A stretch of 64,000 nt of DNA from Afipia sp. (GCA_030652315.1 JAUSAX010000068.1:1-64000), one strand, 5' to 3'; counted from the first letter of the stretch, positions 1 to 10,096 are shown. The notes: a model not told the origin generated them from the sequence alone. A program made the numbers and translations.

Positions 1-170
<170 letters not shown>

Positions 171-192
171 GCCGGTGAGAATGGGGGTGTGC

Positions 193-489
193 TTACTTCA
201 GCACGCCCAAGATGTCGGACTCTTTCATGATGAGGAGTTCCTCACCGTCGAGCTTCACTTCGGTGCCGGACCACTTGCCGAACAGCACCGTATCGCCGGC
301 CTTCAGATCGATCGGGATCAGCTTGCCGGCTTCGTCGCGGCCACCGGGGCCGACGGCGACGATCTGGCCCTGCGAGGGCTTCTCTTTTGCACTGTCAGGA
401 ATGATGATGCCGCCTTTGGTCTTTGCTTCAGCGTCGATGCGCTTGACGACGACACGATCATGCAGCGGGCGAAAAGTTGTCTTGGCCAT
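193..489 (-). CDS. groES: Co-chaperonin GroES (Cpn10)
   Basis: A full-length 98-residue Cpn10 that caps the GroEL ring. It has the family opening [12 protein letters not shown], the mobile-loop region after [12 protein letters not shown], and the closing ESDILGVL. It is the first gene of the groESL operon. The promoter and CIRCE operator lie 100-170 bases upstream (593-658), so it should be repressed by HrcA and induced by heat. The spacer to groEL carries a palindromic repeat (137-170). A longer frame extending upstream is not supported by family length. Confidence 0.98.
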   Translation of the reverse strand: MAKTTFRPLHDRVVVKRIDAEAKTKGGIIIPDSAKEKPSQGQIVAVGPGGRDEAGKLIPIDLKAGDTVLFGKWSGTEVKLDGEELLIMKESDILGVLK

Positions 490-592
490 CGGATGTCCTT
501 TGGGCGTTGGTTAGGTAAGATTTGACGTGCGGTAGGGCGCGGGCCGTGGATAATGGGCTCAGCTAACCCCTTGAGGGGACGAAGCCTTGCCC

Positions 593-619
593 TTAGCAAT
601 CGCGCTCCAAGAGTGCTAA
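593..619 (-). promoter_or_regulatory. CIRCE operator (HrcA binding site) for groESL
   Basis: TTAGCAATC, a 9-base spacer, then GAGTGCTAA. The consensus is TTAGCACTC-N9-GAGTGCTAA, so there is one mismatch in one arm. It lies directly downstream of the -10 box of the groESL promoter, the usual place for HrcA repression of chaperonin operons. Confidence 0.95.
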
Positions 620-629
620 TGACGAGGCG

Positions 630-658
630 GGAATATGGGTTGCCGCTGATCCTGTCAA
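630..658 (-). promoter_or_regulatory. Housekeeping-type promoter of groESL
   Basis: On the minus strand a perfect TTGACA (-35, 653-658) is followed after 17 bases by TATTCC (-10, 630-635). The CIRCE element begins about 11 bases downstream, so the start of transcription would fall just before or within the operator. Confidence 0.75.
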
Positions 659-806
659 GCAAGGCTCTTAAGGCCTTGGTGAGGCCAATATAGGATGATC
701 TGGAAACCATAAAGGGGAACGCTGCGTATTGACGGGGGTCAGCTCACGCAGTGTGACGGTGGGTCTGTCGGTTTGGCAGGCAGCCATGTTCTTGCCGGGA
801 GACACC

Positions 807-1331
807 ATGACCACATTGAGCGAACGAACCAACGCCTCCAAGATCGTCACGCTAGCGGCTGTATCGCTGCTGGCGGGTTTTCTCGGCGCCTGCGGCGGCG
901 GAGGTTTCGGCGGCTTTGGCGGCGGCCAGGCCACGGTCCAGGAACCGGCAATGGCGCCCGAAGTCCCGGCAACCATCAGGGCCGATGAAGTCGTCGGCCG
1001 CTGGGGGCTTGCCTCGTTCCACAAGCCGGAAGATCGAGCCCGCACCGAAACGGCGGCGCGCGGCCAGTGCAAAAACCCCTACGTCATTGGTCAGGGTGCC
1101 AGCGGTGGTGTCATTATGCATTTGCCGGATGAAGCCACGCCGCAGGAATTGCGCCTGAAAGGCAGCCAGAGCGGCAAGAACTATATCGGCCCGGCTGGTC
1201 CGGTCGGCGGGGACAAGGATCGCGAGATCGTCTCGTTCGACGGACGGGTGTTGATGACGCGGTTCATCGACAAGGATGCCTCCAGCCGCTATGGCACCAT
1301 GGTGTATGTTCGCTGCGCGCCGCGCGCCTGA
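807..1331 (+). CDS. Putative outer-membrane lipoprotein of unknown function
   Basis: A 174-residue protein with a short basic N-terminus, a hydrophobic stretch and a lipobox ending LLAGFLGAC, so it is probably lipidated at the cysteine near residue 28. A Gly-rich linker follows, then a globular region beginning DEVVGRWGLASF and ending near YVRCAP. I chose the ATG at 807 because GGGAGA lies just upstream and the lipoprotein signal then starts correctly; a frame opening at 729 adds an unlikely leader. I do not recognise a characterised family. The divergent groESL promoter lies upstream. Confidence 0.75.
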   Translation: MTTLSERTNASKIVTLAAVSLLAGFLGACGGGGFGGFGGGQATVQEPAMAPEVPATIRADEVVGRWGLASFHKPEDRARTETAARGQCKNPYVIGQGASGGVIMHLPDEATPQELRLKGSQSGKNYIGPAGPVGGDKDREIVSFDGRVLMTRFIDKDASSRYGTMVYVRCAPRA

Positions 1332-1390
1332 GGCGCCGGGCCTGATCCCGGCGGGCGAATGATTTTCGACGTCGGGGACGTGCAAGTGCA

Positions 1391-2587
1391 ATGGCCGGGC
1401 TGAGGTTGCTAAGCTCCGGCCCCAGCCGAGCGGTCGTTGTTCTTTCCATCACACAGGTGCTGGGCTGGGGCGTTCTGTTCTATCCGCCCGCGCTCACCAT
1501 GACGCACATCGCCGCCGCCCATAGCTGGTCGCTGGCGCAGGCGCTAGCCGGATTTTCCGTCGCGCTGGGTGTCTCGGGTGTGTGTGCCCCGCTGGCTTGC
1601 GGCTTGATCGACCGGCACGGCGGAAATCTGGTGATGGCCTTCGGCGCGCTGATCGGCGCGCTGGGCCTGCTGATCCTGCCGCTCGCGGATCAATACTGGC
1701 TCTATGTTCTGGGCTGGATGCTGCTTGGCGTCGCGATGGCGTCGATCCTCTATGATCCGGCATTCACCACCCTGACCCGCATCTTCGGGACAGCGTCGCG
1801 GCGGCCGATCACGCTGGTAACGTTTGCCGGCGGCCTCGCCTCGACTGTGGCATGGCCCGTGACCCATTTACTGATTGAACACGGCGGATGGCGCAGCGCC
1901 TATTTCGTTTTCGCCGGCGTACTTGTTTTCATCGTCGCGCCGCTCCATGCATTCGCGCTGCCGCGCCACGCGGTGCATGTGCCGCCGCCACCTGTCGCGG
2001 GCACTCCGATAGCCGCCCCGGCCAAAATCATACCGCCGAGCGGCTGGCCGTTCATTCTGATGGCCACAGGATTTGCCGCCCACGCCTTCGTGCTGTCAGG
2101 CACGTCCACGCACCTGCTTGCAATCCTGCAACGCGGCGGTCTTGATGCCGGGACCGCCGTGCTCATTGGTGCGCTGTTTGGGCCGGCGCAGGTCGCGACG
2201 CGGTTTGCCGATTTCATGACCGGCGGACGATTGCATCCGCTCTGGGTGGCGCGCGCCTCGATGGCCTTGATGGCCTGCGCCTTCATCTTGCTGGCAATGG
2301 CAGGATTTTCCATCGGGGTCGCAGTCCTGTTCGCGCTGATGTATGGCGCGGCCAACGGCGTGGTGACGATTGCGCGCGGAGCTTTGCCGCTGGCGATGTT
2401 CGGGGCCGTTGGATATGGGCGCGTGGTGGGGCGAATCTCACGGCCGGCGCAAATTCTCCAGGCGCTGGCCCCTTTCGCGCTGGCCTACGTGATCGACCGC
2501 TGGTCCGATCAGGGCGCGCTTGAGATATCGATTGCAGGCATCCTGCTGGCGCTGGTGTGTTTCGCAGCGCTGCGGCGGCCGTCATAA
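1391..2587 (+). CDS. Major facilitator superfamily (MFS) transporter
   Basis: A 398-residue, strongly hydrophobic protein with about 12 predicted membrane spans, the usual MFS length. The first span begins near VLSITQVLGWGVLFYPPAL, and a basic central loop (residues ~195-215) separates two six-helix halves. The substrate cannot be told from sequence. It stands alone on the plus strand and ends just before a strong bidirectional terminator shared with the convergent cheZ. Confidence 0.85.
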   Translation: MAGLRLLSSGPSRAVVVLSITQVLGWGVLFYPPALTMTHIAAAHSWSLAQALAGFSVALGVSGVCAPLACGLIDRHGGNLVMAFGALIGALGLLILPLADQYWLYVLGWMLLGVAMASILYDPAFTTLTRIFGTASRRPITLVTFAGGLASTVAWPVTHLLIEHGGWRSAYFVFAGVLVFIVAPLHAFALPRHAVHVPPPPVAGTPIAAPAKIIPPSGWPFILMATGFAAHAFVLSGTSTHLLAILQRGGLDAGTAVLIGALFGPAQVATRFADFMTGGRLHPLWVARASMALMACAFILLAMAGFSIGVAVLFALMYGAANGVVTIARGALPLAMFGAVGYGRVVGRISRPAQILQALAPFALAYVIDRWSDQGALEISIAGILLALVCFAALRRPS

Positions 2588-2589
2588 GC

Positions 2590-2623
2590 AAAGAGCCCGG
2601 AAGCGGTTGCCTCCGGGCTCTTT
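2590..2623. terminator. Bidirectional rho-independent terminator
   Basis: A 12-base stem (AAAGAGCCCGGA pairing with TCCGGGCTCTTT) around a 10-base loop, with T-runs readable on both strands. It lies between the convergent MFS gene and cheZ and can serve both. Confidence 0.9.
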
Positions 2624-2649
2624 GAACCTGTTTTGAAATGTCGCGGCGC

Positions 2650-3417
2650 TCAGCCGAACATCGCGTCGATGTCGTCCTGCGAGGCATGACCTTCGTCGTC
2701 CATGGCCTTCGGGCCGTTCAGCAGACGGGCATCGCCGACGCGGGTGTCGATGATGGCCGGCGCGTGCTGCTTGATCGCATCGACGCCGCCCCAGATTTCC
2801 ATCATGACGTTGATGTGATGCTCGATGAACTTCATCGTCGTCATCACCTTGTTGATGCGCTGGCCGGTAAGATCCTGGAAATTGCAGGCCTCGAAGATGC
2901 TGACGACGCGCTCCTGGATGTCTTCACTGAGCTGAGCCTGCTGATCGGGCGGCATCGCTTTGCCAAGCGCGCTGGCGGCCTGATCGATCGCCTCCGCGGC
3001 TTCGAGGATCTGCTGGGTGGCTTCCTCGGTCCCGCCGACAACTGCGCCCAGCTCGCCGGTGACTTTCGACATCTCGTCGCCGCTGAAGCTCTTGCCGTGC
3101 AGCACGGCGATTTCCTGCTTGGTGCGGTTGATGGCGTCGTGAATCAGATCGAGTTCGACCTTCAGCTTTTCGCACTGCTCGATTTGCGCGCGATAGCTTC
3201 CAAGGAGCTGCTGGGCTTCCGTCAGTTCCTGCGCCGACGGCTCGTCCTGCTCGGCAACCGGGCCTGGATGGTGAGACGCCATCTGCGCGCGAATGGCGCG
3301 CAGCTCACCCATGATCTGATTGTGATGCGGCGCGGCGTCACCCTCGATGCGGTCGAGTACCGGCATATCGCCGGACTGAATTCTTTCAATACGAAATCGT
3401 TTGCGCTGTACGGCCAT
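2650..3417 (-). CDS. cheZ: CheZ-type chemotaxis protein phosphatase
   Basis: A 255-residue helical protein carrying the CheZ active-site signature FQDLTGQRI (Asp and Gln that position water to dephosphorylate CheY-P) and ending SQDDIDAMFG, which resembles the C-terminal CheY-binding peptide of CheZ. Long amphipathic helices precede and follow the signature, as expected for the four-helix dimer. I prefer the ATG at 3417 because an AGGGAG site is well placed for it; a GTG at 3429 would overlap that site. No other chemotaxis genes are nearby. Confidence 0.88.
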   Translation of the reverse strand: MAVQRKRFRIERIQSGDMPVLDRIEGDAAPHHNQIMGELRAIRAQMASHHPGPVAEQDEPSAQELTEAQQLLGSYRAQIEQCEKLKVELDLIHDAINRTKQEIAVLHGKSFSGDEMSKVTGELGAVVGGTEEATQQILEAAEAIDQAASALGKAMPPDQQAQLSEDIQERVVSIFEACNFQDLTGQRINKVMTTMKFIEHHINVMMEIWGGVDAIKQHAPAIIDTRVGDARLLNGPKAMDDEGHASQDDIDAMFG

Positions 3418-3706
3418 GGTTTTTCCCACTCCCTGATGAAGTGTTTGTACCCGCTGACTTTTAACGCGAGGTTTCGAACGGAACAGCGAATGTCACTTCG
3501 CAGAAAGCCCTGCATACCAACGGTTAACCATGCGGTTCGCGCGTTCATCGAAAATAAACGCTACCGCGAGGAACACACCGCAGTTGTTGACGTGGTGAAT
3601 CCAAAACCCGGGTTCGTTTACCAAACCGACGCGAATTAAAATCTAAATAGAGCGTGTTCAGGCGCGCTGTCCGCGCGTCAACGACGAAACAGTGCAGAGT
3701 ACGTCG

Positions 3707-4501
3707 ATGACCAGAAAAATGTCCCTCGCGCTCATGGCGGGCGCAATGTGTTTTGGCGCCGGTTCAATGCAGGCTTTCGCATTTGACGACGACATGCCGG
3801 GCGAGCCCCGCGTGATCTACGCGCAACCTCCCTCGACGCCGCCGATGCCGATTCGTGTCGCCTATCAAGAGCGATCCAATATGGGCGGCGGGTTGATCGA
3901 ATTCCTTTTCAGCGGCGGTCAGTCCGGCGATCCGAATTATCAGGCGCCGCGCTACGAGCAGATGCCGTCGCGCGGGGGATTGCCGCCGATGGATCCGCAA
4001 TACCGTCAGGATATGCGTCAGGGTGATATGGGGATCGAACCTGTCCGTCCGGGGATTGACCCGAAGTTCGAGAAGCAGGTCGTCGAATACAGCGGTCGGC
4101 ATGCACCGGGCACACTGGTGATCGATACGCCGAACAAGTTTCTCTATCTGGTGCAGGGCGGCGGCAGGGCGCTGCGTTACGGCATCGGTGTCGGCAAGCC
4201 GGGTTTTGAATGGTCGGGCGTGAAGACGATCTCCGCCAAGAAGGAATGGCCGGCGTGGACGCCGCCGCCGGAAATGCTCAAGCGCCGTCCTGATCTGCCG
4301 CGTCACATGGAAGGTGGTCCGGAAAATCCGCTCGGCGCCCGCGCGATGTATCTCGGCTCGTCGCTGTATCGCATTCACGGCTCCAACGAGCCTTGGACCA
4401 TCGGCACGGCGGTGTCGTCCGGCTGCATCCGGATGCGCAACGAGGATGTGATCGATCTCTATGGCCGGGTGAATGTCGGCACGCGCGTCATCGTGATCTG
4501 A
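3707..4501 (+). CDS. Secreted L,D-transpeptidase (ErfK/YbiS family)
   Basis: The N-terminal signal peptide (residues ~1-25, ending near AFAF) is followed by a Pro-rich linker. A YkuD catalytic domain then starts near GTLVIDTPNKFLYLV and ends at the active-site motif HGSNEP...SSGCIRM with catalytic Cys. Such enzymes make 3-3 peptidoglycan cross-links or attach proteins to peptidoglycan in the periplasm. A GTG at 3692 is an alternative start in the same frame; the ATG at 3707 gives a better signal peptide. Confidence 0.9.
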   Translation: MTRKMSLALMAGAMCFGAGSMQAFAFDDDMPGEPRVIYAQPPSTPPMPIRVAYQERSNMGGGLIEFLFSGGQSGDPNYQAPRYEQMPSRGGLPPMDPQYRQDMRQGDMGIEPVRPGIDPKFEKQVVEYSGRHAPGTLVIDTPNKFLYLVQGGGRALRYGIGVGKPGFEWSGVKTISAKKEWPAWTPPPEMLKRRPDLPRHMEGGPENPLGARAMYLGSSLYRIHGSNEPWTIGTAVSSGCIRMRNEDVIDLYGRVNVGTRVIVI

Positions 4502-4523
4502 GCGTTACGCATTGCTCTCACTT

Positions 4524-4651
4524 CGTCATGCCCGGGCTTGTCCCGGGCATCCACGTCTGCCTTACAAAGAAACAGATAAGACGTAGATGGCCGGGACATA
4601 GGCGAGCGGAAGCGACGCCGTTCTTCGAACGGCTATGCCCGACCATGACAC
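4524..4651. repeat. Dispersed GTCATGCCCGG palindromic repeat, copy 1
   Basis: It begins CGTCATGCCCGGGC and closes with GCCCGACCATGAC, with an internal hairpin CCGTTCTTCGAACGG. A shorter member with the same ends is at 24481-24567. This is a common intergenic repeat type in Bradyrhizobium relatives. It occupies the gap between the transpeptidase gene and the convergent DUF2076 gene. Confidence 0.85.
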
Positions 4652-4676
4652 GTTGAGAGTTCAGTTCCGGCGTCAA

Positions 4677-5495
4677 TCAGGCGAAATCACTGTCGCCGTC
4701 ATCGAAGTCGTCGAAATCGCCGTCATCCTGGTCTTGATCCTGGTCCTGATCGGTGTCGGCCTGCGCCTGATCATAAGAACTCTGACGCTGGCCGTCGCCG
4801 CTGCCGCTTTTGCCGACGTCGTTGACGCCGGCATCGCGCGCGAGATTGCCCGAGGATTGGCTGTTGTCCGACGGCATCTTGCTGCCGCCGGACTCTGCGG
4901 TGTTGCCGAGACTCTGCTGCTGGCTGCTGCCGCCGCCCATCATGCCGCGAATGCTGTTCATCAGCATCGATCCGCCGATCACGCCGGCCGCCGTTGCCGC
5001 CGCCGTTCCGAGGAACGAACCGCCGCCACCAGCATTGCCGCCGCCGAACAGTCCGCCGCCCGGATTTCCAGACCTTGGATCATTAGGTCTTGGATCATTC
5101 ATGCGGGGATCTCCGCCCATGCGCGCGTCGGCCTGTCCCAGCGCCTGACCGCTGTTCCAGACCGGACCACGCTGCGTGCTGTCGCCGGGACGAATGTTCG
5201 GCACCGAGCCGCGACTCTGGCCGGGGCCGAGAACCGCCTCGCGCATCGAATCGAGAAACCCGCCGGAGGGTTGCTGCTGCTGCGCGGTGCCCTCAAGCTC
5301 CTGAATACGGGCATCGGCACGCTTCAGCGCTTCGTCCTGCACCAGCACGGTCTGCACAAGCGCGTAGACGGCGTTGGGCGCGCGGCGCAAACCCTGCGCG
5401 ATCGCGGCATCCGCATCCGGCTCCCGTGGCGACGTCTCCAGCCTCGCAAGGCGGTCAAACAGATCGTCGACGAGTTGGCGTTCCTGTGGCGTCAT
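4677..5495 (-). CDS. DUF2076 family protein
   Basis: A 272-residue protein opening MTPQERQLVDDLFDRLARLE, the DUF2076 hallmark. It has a helical N-terminal third, a Gly/Asn/Pro-rich middle and a very acidic tail with alternating Asp-Gln and Asp-Phe-Asp units. DUF2076 proteins are periplasmic or ligand-binding by annotation only; the role is unknown. The start is set by an ideal AGGAGG seven bases upstream of the ATG at 5495. A hydrophobic Ala/Gly stretch in the middle could insert in a membrane. Confidence 0.88.
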   Translation of the reverse strand: MTPQERQLVDDLFDRLARLETSPREPDADAAIAQGLRRAPNAVYALVQTVLVQDEALKRADARIQELEGTAQQQQPSGGFLDSMREAVLGPGQSRGSVPNIRPGDSTQRGPVWNSGQALGQADARMGGDPRMNDPRPNDPRSGNPGGGLFGGGNAGGGGSFLGTAAATAAGVIGGSMLMNSIRGMMGGGSSQQQSLGNTAESGGSKMPSDNSQSSGNLARDAGVNDVGKSGSGDGQRQSSYDQAQADTDQDQDQDQDDGDFDDFDDGDSDFA

Positions 5496-5640
5496 AACAT
5501 CCTCCTGAAGCATCCGGCATGCGAATGCGCGTCATGATGTAAGGCTGCATTGTGTCGGGTTAAGTCCCGGCGCGAATTAAATTTAGGAAAGCTCGTTGTC
5601 GCGGTGCGACAAAAAGACTTAAGGCGCGCATTGAACCATT

Positions 5641-5720
5641 CGTCATCCTGAGGTGCGAGCACCGCAGGCAAATTTATGCAGCCTGCGTAAACTTGGCTGC
5701 GCGAGCCTCGAAGGATGACT
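5641..5720. repeat. GTCATCCTGAGG repeat with an internal insertion
   Basis: Same ends as the copy at 137-170 (CGTCATCCTGAGG and CCTCGAAGGATGAC), but about 35 extra bases separate the two half-sites, including a GCAGGC...GCCTGC hairpin. It lies between the divergent promoter side of the DUF2076 gene and the end of the deacetylase gene. Confidence 0.8.
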
Positions 5721-5769
5721 ATGAGAATATAGCCGTCGCCCTTTGAGACGCGGCGCTCTGCGCCACTCT

Positions 5770-6627
5770 TCAGAATGACGGCTTGTCGAGCGTGACGTTG
5801 TTCGTGGCCAGCAGGCGCGGGAAGTCGGCGCTGCTCAGAAACGCGAACTCTCGTTCGCGCTGGTGCGTCACGTTGTCGAGGCTGACAAGCGTTTCGTCGA
5901 CAAATCCGGGATGGCACATCACAAGGCCGCCGTCCGGCAGGCCGTTGAGAAAGCCCTGCATCGCATCGGCGAAGTCCCGGCCGCGCACCATGTCATAGGC
6001 GCCCGCGAAACCGTGATTGAATGCAATGCCGAGGTACGCGCTTTTTTTGCGAAACGTCTCGCTCAGCACATCGAGCAGCAGCGCCTTCGGACTGTCGAGC
6101 CGCTGCGCCAGCGGCAGGCTGCGGCCGCACTGACGCACCCACGCGCCGGGGGCGGCATCCTTTACTGCAGCGAGAAACGCGTCGCGGATCTGCGGAAACA
6201 ACTGCACATGCTGATGGCCGTCGATGTAGTCCGGTGCGCGGCCGAACATCTGTCTGAAGGCGGCGATCTGCGCCAGCAGTTCAGCCTGAATGATTTCCGG
6301 ATCGAGTCGGCGCAGCAGGCTTGCGCGCAACAGCCTCCCGAGCGGCAAAAACTGGCCGCCGTCGAGCGGCTTGAAATGCATGGTCAGCGGGTGGAACGGG
6401 GCGGTGAGCGTTGCGTGAAGGCCGATGGCGCAATCTGGATTGGCGGCGACGGCCTGCATCAATCCATCGATCTCGATATGATCGACAGCGGCGCCGACCA
6501 CCATCACCGACGTCGCATTGATCCGCTTCATACCGATCAGTTCGCGGATCGCGCGATTGACGCCGGGACTCATGCCGTAGTCGTCGGCACACAGCCAGAT
6601 GCGGCGCGGCGGCGAATCCACGCTCAT
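5770..6627 (-). CDS. ChbG/HpnK (YdjC) family polysaccharide deacetylase-like protein
   Basis: A 285-residue YdjC-fold enzyme. The metal-binding ADDYG motif is at residues ~14-18, followed by IGLHATLT, DGHQH and MCHPG, which supply the catalytic Asp and His ligands. Family members deacetylate N-acetyl-sugars, including hopanoid or chito-oligosaccharide substrates. Its ATG overlaps the stop of the upstream GT2 gene by four bases (ATGA), so the two are translationally coupled and likely act in sequence on one glycolipid. I cannot name the substrate. Confidence 0.88.
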   Translation of the reverse strand: MSVDSPPRRIWLCADDYGMSPGVNRAIRELIGMKRINATSVMVVGAAVDHIEIDGLMQAVAANPDCAIGLHATLTAPFHPLTMHFKPLDGGQFLPLGRLLRASLLRRLDPEIIQAELLAQIAAFRQMFGRAPDYIDGHQHVQLFPQIRDAFLAAVKDAAPGAWVRQCGRSLPLAQRLDSPKALLLDVLSETFRKKSAYLGIAFNHGFAGAYDMVRGRDFADAMQGFLNGLPDGGLVMCHPGFVDETLVSLDNVTHQREREFAFLSSADFPRLLATNNVTLDKPSF

Positions 6628-7700
6628 TCAGCCGCGGTCTGCGGTGTCTTGTCGGCGGCGGTCGAGGCGTCGGCGTTCTTCACGCTATGCTCCGCGACGA
6701 AGTAGATCGGGCGCGCCTTGATCTCGGACAGGATCTTGCCGATGTACTCGCCGACCACACCGATCATGATGAGCTGCACGCCGCCGATGGTCATCAGGCC
6801 GACCACGAGCGAGGGATAGCCCGGAACGGATTTGCCGCTGACAACGGTTTCCCACAGGATCGACAGGCCGAACAGGAACGCGACGAAGGCGAGCAGCAAC
6901 CCGAGCAGGCTCGCTGCACGCAAAGGCGCCACCGAGAACGAGGTCAGGCCTTCGATCGACAGGCCGAGCAAACGTCCCGGGCTGAAAGTGGTGACGCCAT
7001 GGGCGCGGGCTTCGGGTTCGTAGTCGACGCGGATCTGCTTGAAGCCGATCCAGGTCGCCAGTCCCTTGAAGAAGCGGTTGCGCTCCGGCAGTTGCCGCAG
7101 GGCCGCCGCCGCGCGAGGCGACAGCAGGCGGAAGTCGCCGGCGTCCTCGGGAATCTTCTGACGGGCACCCCAGTTGATCAGCGTGTAGAAGGTGCGTACC
7201 CCGAGCCGCCGCAGCGCCGACTCGTTGTCGCGGTGCGCCTTCGCGGTATAGACGACATCGTAGCCATCCACGATCCAGTACTTGACCAGTTGCTCCACCA
7301 GTTCGGGGGCGTGCTGGCCGTCGCCGTCCATGAACAGCACGGCGCCGCGGCGGGCATGGTCGAGCCCGGCCATGAGTGCGGCTTCCTTGCCGAAATTGCG
7401 TGACAGCGAGACCACCTGCACGTCGAGCGCTGCCGGCGGCAGACCGCGTGCGATGCTCAGCGTCGTGTCGCTCGATCCGTCATCGACATAAACCACTTCG
7501 CAGGCGAGGCCGTATGTCTGCCTGAGCGTGCCGGCGAGCGCGCACAGGCGTTCGTGCAGCAGCGCGAGGCCCGCCGCTTCGTTGTAAACGGGCACGACGA
7601 TCGACAGGCCTTGATTTGACGTCGTCTGACCCGAAAGGCCTTGCGCCGCCGGAGCACGGCTGCTGCCTGACAGGTTCGAAATATCGGCACTCGGCGTCAT
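6624..7700 (-). CDS. Membrane-anchored family 2 glycosyltransferase (GtrB/DPM-like)
   Basis: A 358-residue protein. A GT-A domain starts with LSIVVPVYNEAAGL and carries VDDGSSD and the metal-binding FMDGDGQH. After residue ~235 come two membrane spans (LLGLLLAFVAFLFGLSIL and MTIGGVQLIMIGVVGEYIG). This layout matches polyprenyl-phosphate glycosyltransferases that load a sugar onto a lipid carrier at the inner membrane. The downstream deacetylase is coupled by overlap. The N-terminal 30 residues are low-complexity, so the true start could be a little later. Confidence 0.9.
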   Translation of the reverse strand: MTPSADISNLSGSSRAPAAQGLSGQTTSNQGLSIVVPVYNEAAGLALLHERLCALAGTLRQTYGLACEVVYVDDGSSDTTLSIARGLPPAALDVQVVSLSRNFGKEAALMAGLDHARRGAVLFMDGDGQHAPELVEQLVKYWIVDGYDVVYTAKAHRDNESALRRLGVRTFYTLINWGARQKIPEDAGDFRLLSPRAAAALRQLPERNRFFKGLATWIGFKQIRVDYEPEARAHGVTTFSPGRLLGLSIEGLTSFSVAPLRAASLLGLLLAFVAFLFGLSILWETVVSGKSVPGYPSLVVGLMTIGGVQLIMIGVVGEYIGKILSEIKARPIYFVAEHSVKNADASTAADKTPQTAAE

Positions 7701-7862
7701 CGGTCGGTTTCCAGCGCGTTACATCCGGGCATGATGCGATCCGAAAATCGCTTCACACTGCTCGGCGTCATGTTCCTTGATCATCATATGGTCATCGCCG
7801 CGCTGTCGCCAAGGTAGCGGAGGGTCTGCGACGGTCGGTTGCACCGCCGCAATCCTAGATTC

Positions 7863-8840
7863 CTATTGCCCCAGGAATGTCTGGAGTTTGGCGAAAAGCG
7901 GATTGTCGCGATCGAAAACATAGTCCAGCGACGCGACCGACACCGTCTCCGCGCCGTGGTCGCGCAGGAAACTGCTGAGCGCATAGAGTTGCGCCGGCGG
8001 ACAGTGCAGCGTTACCATGCCCGACGAGGTCGGTCCGCCGAACGGCGACACGACACCGAACCGGTTGTGGGCTTCGGCCAGCAGCGCGGCATCGCAGGCC
8101 GCGAACCGGGTGCGGACTTCCTTGTATTTGCGGGCGCGGGCGCTGGCGGCGATGTGATCGAGGATGATCCGCGCCGTCTCCCGTGCGCTGTCCGACCAGT
8201 CTGCGTCGCGCGAGGCCACGAGATTGGCGTGGCTGCGCAGCATCACGCCGTCGTCGAGCACCTTCAGCCCGTTGGCCGCGAGCGTAGCGCCGGTGGTGGT
8301 GATGTCGACGATCAGTTCCGCTGTTCCCGCGGCGGGGGCGCCCTCGGTGGCTCCAGCGCTTTCCACGATGCGGTAATCGACTACGCCCTGCGCGGCGAAG
8401 AAACTGCGCGTCAGGTTGATGTACTTGGTCGCCACCCGCATGCGGTGATTGTGCCGGGCGCGGAACGAGGTCGCGACATCGTCGAGGTCCGCCATGGTGC
8501 GCACATCGATCCACGCCTGCGGCACGGCGACCACGACGTTGGCGCTGCCGAAGCCGAGGCTTTCGATCAGCATGACGCGTTTGTCGGCATCGTGAATGTT
8601 CTCGCGGATCAGATCCTCGCCGGTGATGCCGAGATGCACCGCGCCGCGCGCAAGCTGGGCAGCGATTTCGCTGGCCGAGAGATAAGCGATCTCGACATTG
8701 TCGAGGCAGGGCATCGTGCCGCGATATTCGCGCGCACCGCGCGGTTTTGCGAGCGTCAAGTTGGCCTGTGCGAAGAAGGCCTCGGCATTTTCCTGCAGGC
8801 GTCCCTTGGAGGGAACGGCGACGACGAACGGCGTGCTCAT
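7863..8840 (-). CDS. hisG: ATP phosphoribosyltransferase catalytic subunit
   Basis: It catalyses the first step of histidine biosynthesis (ATP + PRPP). The 325-residue protein opens [15 protein letters not shown], has the [15 protein letters not shown] substrate region and the PRPP-binding stretch around [14 protein letters not shown]. It is longer than the short HisG form but of the kind paired with HisZ in alphaproteobacteria. The ATG overlaps the hisZ stop by four bases, consistent with making a HisG-HisZ complex. Confidence 0.96.
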   Translation of the reverse strand: MSTPFVVAVPSKGRLQENAEAFFAQANLTLAKPRGAREYRGTMPCLDNVEIAYLSASEIAAQLARGAVHLGITGEDLIRENIHDADKRVMLIESLGFGSANVVVAVPQAWIDVRTMADLDDVATSFRARHNHRMRVATKYINLTRSFFAAQGVVDYRIVESAGATEGAPAAGTAELIVDITTTGATLAANGLKVLDDGVMLRSHANLVASRDADWSDSARETARIILDHIAASARARKYKEVRTRFAACDAALLAEAHNRFGVVSPFGGPTSSGMVTLHCPPAQLYALSSFLRDHGAETVSVASLDYVFDRDNPLFAKLQTFLGQ

Positions 8841-9979
8841 GCGGCGCTCCCTTGCGAAAGCGCTTCGATCCAGATCGAGAACCCGACCGCCGGAATGGGC
8901 TCGCGAGCGCCGAGCCGCGTCAGCAGCCCGTCATAGCGTCCGCCGCCGACCAGTGGCTCCGTGCTGTTGCCTTTGGCGTGCAGTTCGAACTCGAAGCCGG
9001 TGTAGTAATCGAGGCCGCGTCCGAACGCGGTGGAAAAGCGGATCGTCTTGGTATCGATGCCGCGTGCGGCCATGAACCCGGTGCGGCTTTCAAACTGGTC
9101 GATGGCAGCGTTCAGATCGAGCTTGGCGTCCGAGGCCAGCGTGCGTAATTGGCCCGCCGCGTCGTCTGGTTCACCGGCGATGCCGAGGAAGCGTTCGATC
9201 AACTGCAGCGCGTCGCGCGGCAACGCGCCGCCCTTGAGTGTCGATTGTTCGAGGAAACGGTCGGCGATTTCGGACACGGTGCGGCCGCCGACGTTGCTGG
9301 TGCCGGCGATCGACATCAGGTCGGTGACGAGGGCCAGCGCCGCCTTGCGATCCGAGCCTGCAAGCGCGGCCAGCACGCCTTCATATTCATTGCGGGTCTT
9401 GCCGGTTTCCAGCGTCAGGCGCTGGAGATCCTGCGCGAGCGAGATCTTGCGGTTGAAATCCTTGATCAGCCGGCGCTTCCAGACCGGATATAGATCGAGC
9501 GCGTCGATCAGCGCGGCGAACAGCGCCACATCGCCGGTGCGAATATCGACACTCGCGACGCCGAAGGCGGCTGCGGCCTCGACACCGAGCGCCAGCATCT
9601 CCGCGTCAGCCGCCGCGCGATCCTGCCGACCGAAGGATTCCACACCCGCCTGGTTGAATTCGCTGGCGGTGCCGCCGCGAAAACGGAACACCGGCCCGAG
9701 ATAATAGAATCCCGCGGGCGCGCCTGCGCGTTGTGACGCGAGGTATTCGCGCGCCACCGGAATGGTGAGGTCCGGCCGCAGGCACAACTCTTCGCCGGTA
9801 GCGTCGGTGGTCAGATAGAGGCTCTTGCGAATGTCTTCGCCGGACAGATCGAGAAACGATTCCGCCGGCTGCAGGATCGGCGGCCGCGCATGGGTGTAGC
9901 CAGCCCGCGCAAATGTCTGCAGCAAGGCCTCCGCCTGTGCGGCGGACCCGGTCGCGGTTGCGGCACTGGTCTGGCTCAT
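8837..9979 (-). CDS. hisZ: ATP phosphoribosyltransferase regulatory subunit HisZ
   Basis: A HisRS-like paralogue without tRNA-charging function that regulates HisG. Class II synthetase-like features include [35 protein letters not shown] and [10 protein letters not shown] chose the ATG at 9979 ([11 protein letters not shown]) because the preceding in-frame stretch up to 10030 is not family-like. It is co-transcribed and overlaps hisG. Confidence 0.94.
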   Translation of the reverse strand: MSQTSAATATGSAAQAEALLQTFARAGYTHARPPILQPAESFLDLSGEDIRKSLYLTTDATGEELCLRPDLTIPVAREYLASQRAGAPAGFYYLGPVFRFRGGTASEFNQAGVESFGRQDRAAADAEMLALGVEAAAAFGVASVDIRTGDVALFAALIDALDLYPVWKRRLIKDFNRKISLAQDLQRLTLETGKTRNEYEGVLAALAGSDRKAALALVTDLMSIAGTSNVGGRTVSEIADRFLEQSTLKGGALPRDALQLIERFLGIAGEPDDAAGQLRTLASDAKLDLNAAIDQFESRTGFMAARGIDTKTIRFSTAFGRGLDYYTGFEFELHAKGNSTEPLVGGGRYDGLLTRLGAREPIPAVGFSIWIEALSQGSAA

Positions 9980-10096
9980 TCTTCGGTGTCCAATAGGGTG
10001 TAAAGGCTTGAATCGGCAGTCCCTTAGCACGGGATTGCCCGGGTTTCGACGACGATCCGGAAAAGGGCTTAATAAGAGGCCTTCCGGAATGCAACC

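Noticed and set aside
6624-7700. Assignment of the GT2/deacetylase pair to hopanoid genes hpnI/hpnK
   Set aside because: The glycosyltransferase has the GtrB/DPM layout with two C-terminal spans, and no other hopanoid gene is nearby.
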